This document shows positions 7,622 through 13,500 of a stretch of 13,572 bases of DNA, piece after piece. The DNA is from Paracoccaceae bacterium (lineage in GTDB: Bacteria; Pseudomonadota; Alphaproteobacteria; Rhodobacterales; Rhodobacteraceae), in the NCBI GenBank assembly GCA_003561595.1, contig PWWF01000149.1, forward strand, positions 1 through 13,572, written 5' to 3'. The stretch's first letter is position 1; the number at the start of each line of letters is the position of its first letter. The notes below the pieces were generated by a model that saw only the letters and a list, made by a program, of their open reading frames with translations, had not been told where the DNA came from and ran no database searches. A program made the translations under genes and the position numbers.

Positions 7622-7652
7622 TCTGTTCCGCCCAAAATTGCGTCTGTTCCGG
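7622..7652 (+). repeat. Direct repeat GTCTGTTCCG x2, exactly 21 bases apart
   Basis: GTCTGTTCCG occurs at 7622-7631 and again at 7643-7652. The period of 21 bases is two turns of B-DNA, which would put both copies on the same face of the helix, as expected for tandem activator or repressor sites. Its place 120-150 bases before dctP fits an upstream control element. The second copy is also bracketed by ATTGC (7638-7642) and GCAAT (7656-7660). Confidence 0.45.
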
Positions 7653-7661
7653 GGGCAATCT

Positions 7662-7674
7662 CGATTAAATCGAC
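7662..7674. promoter_or_regulatory. Perfect palindrome TCGATTAAATCGA, candidate operator
   Basis: Arms TCGATT and AATCGA are perfectly symmetric around A7668. It sits 98 bases before the dctP start and its centre is 16 bases from the centre of the next palindrome. An AT-rich symmetric site in a GC-rich genome between a regulator and the operon it probably controls is a plausible protein-binding site; the protein is not identified. Confidence 0.4.
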
Positions 7675-7694
7675 GTGAAAATAATTTTTCATGT
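7674..7694. promoter_or_regulatory. Palindrome with TGAAA-N5-TTTCA core, candidate RpiR operator for dctPQM
   Basis: The core TGAAATAATTTTTCA (7677-7691) is symmetric around A7684 with one mismatched pair, and symmetry extends outwards to AC/GT at 7674-7675 and 7693-7694, giving 8 matched pairs of 10. RpiR-family repressors generally bind symmetric, AT-rich sites of about this size. The internal AATAAT (7680-7685) also resembles a -10 box, so binding here could directly block RNA polymerase. I could not find a convincing -35 box. The assignment to the adjacent RpiR regulator rests on position. Confidence 0.45.
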
Positions 7695-7771
7695 TAATCA
7701 CTCAGGAAAATTGTGTACCGCTGGATTTGCCGAAACAGGCCGTCCGACACTCCAACTCCTGAGGTACAACG

Positions 7772-8749
7772 ATGACCTTCAATTTCCGTCTTTCCGCGCT
7801 TGCCGCGTCTGTCGCAATTGCCCTGCCCGCCGTCACACAGGCGCAGGTGCTGCAAATCAACTCCTCTCTGCCCGATGGCAGCTTCGCCCATGCGTTCCTG
7901 CTGGAATTCAAGGATAGGGTCGAGGAAGAGCTGCCCGACATGGATGTGCAGATCTTCATGGGCAACACGCTCGGATCTGAAGAAGATGTGCTGCAGGGGC
8001 TTGGCTTTGGCACGCATCATGCGTCCCTGTCCGCATCGGCTGTTGTTCAGATCAACCCCCGAACGGCTGTGTTCGATCTGCCCTATCTGTTCGAAAATCG
8101 CGACAAGGTGCAGGAATTCGCGGCCTCGCCCGCCTTTGATCTGCTGTCAGAAGGATTCGAGGGGCAAGGGATTGTCCTGTCGGCCCTTTGGGACAATGGC
8201 TTTCGCGTGATCACGAACAAGGTGCGCCCGATCGTCACGCCAGATGACATGACCGGCATGCGCATCCGCACCCCCACCAACCGCCAGCGCGTCGCGATGT
8301 TCAACACGCTGGGCGCGAATGCCACGCCGCTGTCCTTTGGCGAGGTGTATTCCGGCCTCGATCAGGGCGTGATCGACGGGCAGGAGAACCCCGCGCAGAT
8401 CGCCGACAGTGCCCGCTTCTATGAAGTGCAGGACTACATGTCGCTGTCCAACCATGTCTATCTGCCCACCTTCATGCTGTTCGGCGAACCGTGGCTGGAC
8501 GCCCAGCCCCCCGAAGTACGCGAGACGGTGCTGCGCATCGCGGCGGAAACCGCCCCCTGGACCTTTGAATGGGGCGAGGAAACCGACGCGCGCATCCTGG
8601 AAGAGCTGTCGGACAAGATTGCCATCAATGAGGTTGATTTCGAAGCCTTTCAGGCCGCAGCGCTGCCGCTCTATGACGATCCGCTTTTCGTGGATGCCAT
8701 CGGCGAGGACATGATCGCTGTCACCCGCGAGGTGCTAGGCCTCGACTAA
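7772..8749 (+). CDS. dctP: TRAP transporter substrate-binding protein, DctP family
   Basis: A 325-residue periplasmic protein. A Sec signal peptide (residues 1-24, cleavage after VTQA) precedes the mature start QVLQINSSLPDGSFAHAF. DctP hallmarks follow: GMRIRTPTN at 162-170, where Arg166 occupies the position of the arginine that binds the substrate carboxylate; NTLGANATPLSFGEVYSGL (178-196); and VIDGQENP (200-207). The ligand is therefore most likely an organic acid, but the exact compound cannot be read. GAGG (7761-7764) seven bases before the ATG is a good ribosome binding site. It heads the dctPQM-racemase-MFS unit. A strong stem-loop follows the stop, which often keeps the binding-protein message more abundant than that of the membrane subunits. 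Confidence 0.95.
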   Translation: MTFNFRLSALAASVAIALPAVTQAQVLQINSSLPDGSFAHAFLLEFKDRVEEELPDMDVQIFMGNTLGSEEDVLQGLGFGTHHASLSASAVVQINPRTAVFDLPYLFENRDKVQEFAASPAFDLLSEGFEGQGIVLSALWDNGFRVITNKVRPIVTPDDMTGMRIRTPTNRQRVAMFNTLGANATPLSFGEVYSGLDQGVIDGQENPAQIADSARFYEVQDYMSLSNHVYLPTFMLFGEPWLDAQPPEVRETVLRIAAETAPWTFEWGEETDARILEELSDKIAINEVDFEAFQAAALPLYDDPLFVDAIGEDMIAVTREVLGLD

Positions 8750-8756
8750 GCGCATA

Positions 8757-8785
8757 AGGGTCTTGCGTCACCGGCGCAAGGCCCT
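8757..8785 (+). terminator. Stem-loop between dctP and dctQ (attenuator or mRNA stabiliser)
   Basis: Arms AGGGTCTTGCG (8757-8767) and CGCAAGGCCCT (8775-8785) pair over 11 positions with a single T-G wobble and a 7-base loop. It begins seven bases after the dctP stop. There is no T-run, and dctQ follows after 37 bases, so it is better read as a partial terminator or 3' stabiliser of the dctP message than as an operon end. Confidence 0.65.
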
Positions 8786-8822
8786 GCCCTCCTTATCCGC
8801 GCCCCGCTTGCAGGAGAATGTG

Positions 8823-9344
8823 ATGGACAGCCTTGGAAAGATCGTGCTCCGGCTCGACCGGCTGATGTGCCGCGCACTGGATATCTTCACGATAACAGTG
8901 GCCGGTATCTTGTTGATCCTCTTGAATTATGCCGTGTTCGCGCGGTTCGTTATGAACCGCTCCGCATCCTGGAGTGAGGAACTGCCCGCCCATATCCTTG
9001 CCATGCTGACCTTTATCGGCGCGGCCTATCTGACCCGCACGAACGAGCATCTGGGCTTCGACTCCGTTGCCCGCAGTCTGAATCTGGGGGCGCAGCGCGT
9101 GCTGGCCTGCATCAACCAGATCCTGATGGCGGGCTTCGGCGCTGTGCTGTTCTGGTATGGCGGCAAGGCCGCGCTCAGCTTCATGGGGCGCACGCTGATC
9201 TCGGTCGATCTGCCGGTGATCCTGTTTCGCGGGGCCTTGCCGGTGGGCGGCGCCCTGATCGTGCTGATCTGCACTGTCCGGCTGGTCGCCCTGATCATGG
9301 GTCGCATCAATCCCGGTGAATTGCTGCCGGAGGGAGATGGCTGA
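8823..9344 (+). CDS. dctQ: TRAP transporter small permease subunit, DctQ family
   Basis: A 173-residue inner-membrane protein with four hydrophobic helices (about 23-42, 55-70, 95-118, 135-160), the normal DctQ architecture and length. The family motif is present: SASWSEELPAHIL around Trp50-Glu53, followed by FIGAAYLTRTNEHLGFD with His76. It pairs with the large DctM subunit to form the Na+-driven carrier fed by DctP. ATG 8823 is chosen because AGGAG (8812-8816) lies six bases before it and it gives the usual short cytoplasmic N-terminus; an in-frame upstream extension from 8763 would run through the stem-loop, and ATG 8818 is closed at once by TGA. The stop overlaps dctM by one base (TGATG). 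Confidence 0.93.
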   Translation: MDSLGKIVLRLDRLMCRALDIFTITVAGILLILLNYAVFARFVMNRSASWSEELPAHILAMLTFIGAAYLTRTNEHLGFDSVARSLNLGAQRVLACINQILMAGFGAVLFWYGGKAALSFMGRTLISVDLPVILFRGALPVGGALIVLICTVRLVALIMGRINPGELLPEGDG

Positions 9345-10633
9345 TGTTCATGGACCCCGGTTACATTATCCTGATCCTGCTGATCGGCCTGTTGCTGATG
9401 GGCGTGCCGATTGCCTTTGTCCTGGGCATCACCGCCACGGTGATGATCTTCCTCGACCCTGCTGTCGTGCCGCAGATCATCGGGCTTATCCCCTTTGGCG
9501 GCGCGAATAACTACCTGCTGGTCGCCGCCCTTCTGTTCATGATCGCGGGCGAGGTCATGAATCAGGGCAAGATCGCCGAGAAGCTGCTGGCCTTTGCGTC
9601 GTCGCTGGTGGGCCATATCCGTGGTGGCCTCGCGCATGTCAACATCCTGACCTCGCTCTTCTTTTCCGAGATTTCGGGCACTGCCACCTCGGATGCGGCA
9701 GCAATTGGCTCGGTCATGATCCCGCAGATGAAGAAGCGCGGCTATTCAGCGGCTTTCGCGGCGGCTGTCACCTCGACCTCGGCCACCATGGCGATCATCG
9801 TGCCACCGTCGCTGAACCTGATCCTGTATGCCTATGTCGCCAATGCCTCGATTGCAGAGCTGTTCGCCGCAGGCATCCTGCCGGGCTTTCTGGTCTGCTT
9901 TCTGCTGCTGATGACGGCCTATGGCATCGCCGTCTACAAGGGCTTCCCGACCGAGGGCGCCTTCAGCTTTGCCCGCGTGCTCGACACCGGCAAGGACGCC
10001 GCCCTGCCGCTGACCCTGCCGATCCTGATCCTTGTCGGCATTCTGGGCGGCATCTTCACCGCGACGGAAGCGGGCGCCGTGGCCGCGCTGTGGTCCATTG
10101 TCATGGCGGCGCTCGTCTACCGGACGCTCAGCTGGGAGAGCTTCGTTGATACGCTGCGCATCGCGGGCAAGCGCTCGGCCATGCTGATGTTCATCGTGGC
10201 GACCTCGACGCTTCTGGGTTGGTATCTGACCAACCAGCGCATCCCGCAGGACATCGCCAACGCAATCTTGGGCATTTCCGAGAATTACTGGGTCGTGCTG
10301 CTGGCGATCAATGTCTTTTTCCTGCTGGCAGGCACCATCGTCCACGGCACACCTGCGATCCTGATGCTGGTGCCGATCTTTCTGCCGCTCGCGGACCAGC
10401 TGGGCATCGACCGGGTGCATTTCGGGCTGATCATCACGCTCAATCTCGGGATTGGCCAGCAAACGCCGCCCGTGGCCTCGGTCGTGCTGATCACCTGCTC
10501 GATTGCGAAAATCTCAATCGGCAAGATCGTTCCGCCGCTGATGGTTTTCATCGGGGCAATGCTGGTGGCGCTGACGCTGGTCAATATCTTCCCGGCCATT
10601 TCGCTTTGGCTGCCATCAATCATTCTGGGATGA
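9344..10633 (+). CDS. dctM: TRAP transporter large permease subunit, DctM family
   Basis: A 429-residue, very hydrophobic inner-membrane protein of the standard DctM length. Diagnostic segments are all present: LLFMIAGEVMNQGKIAEKL (63-81), VGHIRGGLAHVNI, SGTATSDAAAIGSVMIPQM (111-129), the KKRGYSAAFAAAV loop and IIVPPSLNLILYAY (151-164), with a second pseudo-repeat later containing TPAILMLVPIFLPLA and GIGQQTPPV. It carries the transport path and ion-binding sites of the TRAP system. GGAGGGAG lies about eight bases before its start inside dctQ. The next gene begins 4 bases after its stop, so the racemase-like gene is in the same transcript. Confidence 0.96.
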   Translation: MFMDPGYIILILLIGLLLMGVPIAFVLGITATVMIFLDPAVVPQIIGLIPFGGANNYLLVAALLFMIAGEVMNQGKIAEKLLAFASSLVGHIRGGLAHVNILTSLFFSEISGTATSDAAAIGSVMIPQMKKRGYSAAFAAAVTSTSATMAIIVPPSLNLILYAYVANASIAELFAAGILPGFLVCFLLLMTAYGIAVYKGFPTEGAFSFARVLDTGKDAALPLTLPILILVGILGGIFTATEAGAVAALWSIVMAALVYRTLSWESFVDTLRIAGKRSAMLMFIVATSTLLGWYLTNQRIPQDIANAILGISENYWVVLLAINVFFLLAGTIVHGTPAILMLVPIFLPLADQLGIDRVHFGLIITLNLGIGQQTPPVASVVLITCSIAKISIGKIVPPLMVFIGAMLVALTLVNIFPAISLWLPSIILG

Positions 10634-10637
10634 TTCA

Positions 10638-11333
10638 ATGCGGTTACTGATCCTGAACCCCAATTCCTCTGCCACGGTCACGGCACGCATAGATGCGGCC
10701 GCACAAGCCGCCTGCCAACCGGGCGAGGAGATGACGACCATCTGTGCCACTGGCGCGCCCGAACTGATCGTCACGCCCGAGGATGCGCGCAAGGCCGAAG
10801 CAGCCGTGACGCAGACCCTTGCAGCATGGCAGCAGCCCGTCGATGGCGTGATCCTCGCCTCTTTCGGCGATACCGGGCTGAGCGCTGTGCGCGCGCAGAC
10901 CAGCCTGCCCGTGGTGGGGATCGCGCAGGCGGCCTATGCCATGGCCTCGGTGCTGGGGCCGCGCATGTCGATCGTGTCCTTTGCGCCTACAATGGCGGAT
11001 GCCCTGCGCAAGACCGCGCTGGGCTACGGACATGCCGACCGTCTGGTCGCGATGCATATGGTCGAGGGCGCAAGCTGGGATGATCCGGGCGATATACAGG
11101 TCCGTTTCGCACCCCAATTGCTGGAGCTGTGCCAGATGTCGGCCCGCGCTGACAATGTCGGCAGCATCGTTCTGGGCGGCGGGCCGCTGGCCGGGCTGGC
11201 AGCACGGCTGCAGGCAGAGGTTCCGGTGCCGGTGATCGACGGCACGACAGCCGCGATCGCGACCCTGCGCGTGGCATTGGGCAGCGCCCCGCCAAGCGAA
11301 AGCGCCCGGATACGACACGCCGCCAACGCCTGA
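10638..11333 (+). CDS. Asp/Glu/hydantoin racemase-family protein lacking both catalytic cysteines
   Basis: A 231-residue cytosolic protein of normal length for the hydantoin/allantoin racemase branch of the Asp/Glu racemase superfamily. It opens with MRLLILNPNSSATVTARI (the LxxxNPN start of this branch) and has GVILASFGDTGL (70-81) and GSIVLGGGPLAGLAARL (175-191). In active cofactor-independent racemases these two loops carry the catalytic pair (CFGDPG and LGCAG, near residues 76 and 181 in hydantoin racemases). Here they are Ser75 and Gly181, so the two-base thiol chemistry is not possible. The three cysteines present (Cys26, Cys36, Cys165) are elsewhere. It may be a different enzyme on the same fold, for example a lyase or decarboxylase, or a binding protein. 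Gaps of 4 and 1 bases to its neighbours place it inside the TRAP operon. Confidence 0.85.
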   Translation: MRLLILNPNSSATVTARIDAAAQAACQPGEEMTTICATGAPELIVTPEDARKAEAAVTQTLAAWQQPVDGVILASFGDTGLSAVRAQTSLPVVGIAQAAYAMASVLGPRMSIVSFAPTMADALRKTALGYGHADRLVAMHMVEGASWDDPGDIQVRFAPQLLELCQMSARADNVGSIVLGGGPLAGLAARLQAEVPVPVIDGTTAAIATLRVALGSAPPSESARIRHAANA

Positions 11334-11334
11334 C

Positions 11335-12516
11335 ATGACCAGCCCCGCCCGCGCGAAGGTCCAGTTCGGCCTGATTTTCATCGCCCATGCGCTGGGTGCG
11401 ATGTCGGTCCTGTCGGTGCTGACCGCTGGTCCGCAACTGGTCGCCGCGCTTGAGCTGAGCTCGGTGCAACTGGGCGCGCTGGCAAGCGTCTATTCTGCCG
11501 CGCTTGCGGCAGCCTCGTTGCCGGCAGGGCTGGTCACCGACCGGCTGGGCACCCGCGCTGCGCTGACGCTTGCGGCCATGATCATCGCATCCGGGCTGTC
11601 GCTGTCGGCGACTGCGCAGGGTGTGGTGACGCTCGGCGCCGGGATGGCGTTATGCGGGGCGGGCTATGGTCTGATCAACCCGGCAGCGGGGGTCGCGATC
11701 ACCCTGTGGTTCAGCCCGAAATGGCGCACCACATTACTGAGCCTGAAGCAGACGGGCGTGCCCGCAGGTGCTGCCCTGGGCAGCCTGACAGCACTGCTTG
11801 GCCCTCTCTGGGGGTGGCAGGCGGGTATCCTGTGCGCGGCTGCAATCGCATTCGGGGCGGGCCTGCTGTTTCTGGTGTTTTTACCACAGGCAGCGGCCCG
11901 CCCCCCGCGCAAGACAGCGGATCACAGCAGTCTGGCCCGGATCGTGGCCCTGCCCGGCCTTGGCCGCGCCAATCTTGCAGCGGGTCTGACCAATGGCATG
12001 CAATTCGCGCTCTGGGCGCATGTTCCGGACCTCTTGCAGCGGTCCTATGGGGCCGGGGCAGCCATGCTGGCGCTAAGCCTCGGGGCGCTTCATCTGGGTA
12101 CATTCGCGGGGCGCGTGGTCTGGGGCACGCTGACGGACAGGTTCTGGCGGGGCAATGCCGCATATGCCCTGTGGTGGCTGTGCCTGCTGGGTCTGGCGGG
12201 TGTCACCATCCTTGGGGCAGGCACGCTGGTTGCAAGCCCCGTGCCTGCCATACTCGCCTGTTTCCTGCTGGGATTTACCGCATGCGCTGCTGTCGGACTG
12301 CATGTGGCCCTGACGGCCCGGATCGCGCCCGAGCACCTGCTTGGCGGCGCGATGGGATACACCATGCTGGTCGCCAATATCGGCGGAATTATCGTGCCCA
12401 TGCTGCTTGGTGTTGCCGTGGCCCTTGCCGGTATGACAGGCGCGACGCTGACGCTCGCGGTCCTGATGGGCATGGCGCTGGTTTTGCTGCGCACCTGCAT
12501 GTCATTGCCCGCGTAG
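11335..12516 (+). CDS. Major facilitator superfamily transporter
   Basis: A 393-residue inner-membrane protein with two hydrophobic six-helix halves joined by a polar loop (about 185-200, AAARPPRKTADHSSLAR), as in 12-helix MFS carriers. Motif A lies between helices 2 and 3: GLVTDRLGTRAALTLA (65-80) with the conserved G-x3-D-R-x-G-x-R spacing, and a degenerate copy GTLTDRFWRGNAAY lies in the second half. Helix 5 carries LKQTGVPAGAALGSL. It begins one base after the racemase-like stop, so it is co-translated with it. With a TRAP importer already in the operon, it may export a product or counter-substrate, or import a related compound; the sequence does not decide. It is the last gene of the unit: stem-loops and a new promoter region follow. 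Confidence 0.92.
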   Translation: MTSPARAKVQFGLIFIAHALGAMSVLSVLTAGPQLVAALELSSVQLGALASVYSAALAAASLPAGLVTDRLGTRAALTLAAMIIASGLSLSATAQGVVTLGAGMALCGAGYGLINPAAGVAITLWFSPKWRTTLLSLKQTGVPAGAALGSLTALLGPLWGWQAGILCAAAIAFGAGLLFLVFLPQAAARPPRKTADHSSLARIVALPGLGRANLAAGLTNGMQFALWAHVPDLLQRSYGAGAAMLALSLGALHLGTFAGRVVWGTLTDRFWRGNAAYALWWLCLLGLAGVTILGAGTLVASPVPAILACFLLGFTACAAVGLHVALTARIAPEHLLGGAMGYTMLVANIGGIIVPMLLGVAVALAGMTGATLTLAVLMGMALVLLRTCMSLPA

Positions 12517-12539
12517 GGCCAGAAGCCCCCCAGGACGCG

Positions 12540-12559
12540 CGGCGGCAGGCATGTCGCCG
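12540..12559 (+). terminator. Strong stem-loop after the MFS gene, candidate terminator
   Basis: Eight pairs (arms CGGCGGCA at 12540-12547 and TGTCGCCG at 12552-12559, one G-T wobble) close a 4-base loop, starting 24 bases after the MFS stop. There is no T-run after it, so termination may depend on Rho or be partial. Its position between the MFS operon and the ars-type operon supports a role as a transcription boundary. Confidence 0.5.
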
Positions 12560-12568
12560 ATCCCGAAG

Positions 12569-12588
12569 TCTGCGGCGCAAGTCGCAGA
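12569..12588 (+). repeat. Second inverted repeat in the MFS-ars gap
   Basis: TCTGCG (12569-12574) and CGCAGA (12583-12588) form a perfect 6-bp stem with an 8-base loop, 9 bases after the previous stem-loop. It has no T-run. It may add to the boundary or be chance; I would not give it a function alone. Confidence 0.35.
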
Positions 12589-12636
12589 GGCATATCGGCC
12601 CAGCCGTCATGAAAGCTTCATTGGACAGACGCTATT

Positions 12637-12655
12637 ATTTCTGAAATTCAGGAAT
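12637..12655. promoter_or_regulatory. 19-base palindromic operator abutting the arsR-arsC start codon
   Basis: ATTTCTGAAATTCAGGAAT is symmetric around A12646 with a single mismatched pair (T12640/G12652). It ends one base before the ATG at 12657 and includes the AGGA (12650-12653) that must serve as ribosome binding site. TATTAT (12633-12638) just upstream is a 5/6 match to a -10 box. ArsR-type dimers bind symmetric sites of this sort, so the protein encoded next door is the natural ligand and would block both polymerase and ribosome access. No good -35 box is visible. Confidence 0.65.
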
Positions 12656-12656
12656 T

Positions 12657-13496
12657 ATGGAAATAAATACTGCAGCCCAGACCTTCGCGACCCTTGGTCA
12701 TCCGGGCCGGTTGGCCGTGTTCCGGCTTCTGATGCGCTTCGCGCCGCAAGGCGCACGCCCGACCGAGATGGCCGCCGCGCTGGGCCTGAAAGCGAACACG
12801 CTGTCACATCATCTGGCGGACCTGACGGCTGCGGGCCTTGTCAATGTCACGCGCCATGGCCGATCACTCTACTACGCCGTCGATCTGGGGGCCGCCGAGG
12901 ACCTGATCGGCTACCTTGCCCTCGATGTGGGCCGCGCCCGCCCCGATCTGCTTGGCCCCGTCGCGTCGGCAGCACAACACCGCGCCCCCAATGATACCAG
13001 CCTCAATGTGCTGTTCCTGTGCACGGCAAATTCCGCCCGCTCCATCTTTGCCGAAGCGATCCTGCGCGATCTGGGCGCGGGCAGATTCACGGCCCATTCG
13101 GCAGGCACGCACCCCAGCCCCCTGCCCCATCCGCTCGCGCTGGACACCCTGCGGCGTCATGGACATGACGTCTCAGTCCTGCGCGCCAAGCCGGTATCAG
13201 AGTTTCAGACGCCCGGCGCCCCCGCGATGGACTTCGTTTTCACCGTGTGCGACACCGCCGCGGCCGAGGATTGCCCCCCCTGGACAGGCCAGCCGATCAG
13301 CGGCCATTGGGGCCTGCCCGATCCTGCCCGCGCAACCGGCACGGACGCAGCACAGGCAGAGGTTTTCGATAGAACCTACACTGCCCTGCACCATCGGATC
13401 AGGGCCTTTGTCGCGCTTCCGCTCAAACGGCTCACCCGCATGTCCCTGCAAACCCATGTCGATGCGATCGGCATGGCACCTACAGAAAAGGCCTGA
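12657..13496 (+). CDS. arsC: ArsR-ArsC fusion: HTH repressor domain plus LMW-phosphatase-type arsenate reductase
   Basis: A 279-residue two-domain protein. Residues 1-100 are an ArsR-type winged helix: TFATLGHPGRLAVFRLL, recognition helix ANTLSHHLADLTAAGLV (47-63) and wing VTRHGRSLYYAV. Residues about 115-255 are an arsenate reductase of the low-molecular-weight tyrosine phosphatase class: P-loop LCTANSARS with Cys122 and Arg128 (C-x5-R), the resolving cysteines in VCDTAAAEDCP (Cys198, Cys206), and the general acid Asp222 in LPDPA. All three redox cysteines are present, so arsenate reduction with thioredoxin- or mycothiol/glutathione-type recycling is expected. The ArsR part has no cysteine at all, so usual As(III) thiol sensing is impossible. 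A 19-base palindrome touches the start region, suggesting autoregulation. A GAPDH-like gene follows after 4 bases. Such fusions are known in proteobacteria. Confidence 0.92.
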   Translation: MEINTAAQTFATLGHPGRLAVFRLLMRFAPQGARPTEMAAALGLKANTLSHHLADLTAAGLVNVTRHGRSLYYAVDLGAAEDLIGYLALDVGRARPDLLGPVASAAQHRAPNDTSLNVLFLCTANSARSIFAEAILRDLGAGRFTAHSAGTHPSPLPHPLALDTLRRHGHDVSVLRAKPVSEFQTPGAPAMDFVFTVCDTAAAEDCPPWTGQPISGHWGLPDPARATGTDAAQAEVFDRTYTALHHRIRAFVALPLKRLTRMSLQTHVDAIGMAPTEKA

Positions 13497-13500
13497 TCTC

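Noticed and set aside
12516..12528. GGGC/GCCC mini-hairpin directly at the MFS stop
   Set aside because: Only four pairs and no T-run; the 8-bp stem at 12540-12559 is a much better boundary candidate.
12551..12994. Small + strand frame overlapping the ArsR-ArsC start
   Set aside because: It lies in another frame over the clearly coding ArsR domain and has a composition-driven Arg/Pro-rich translation with no ribosome binding site.
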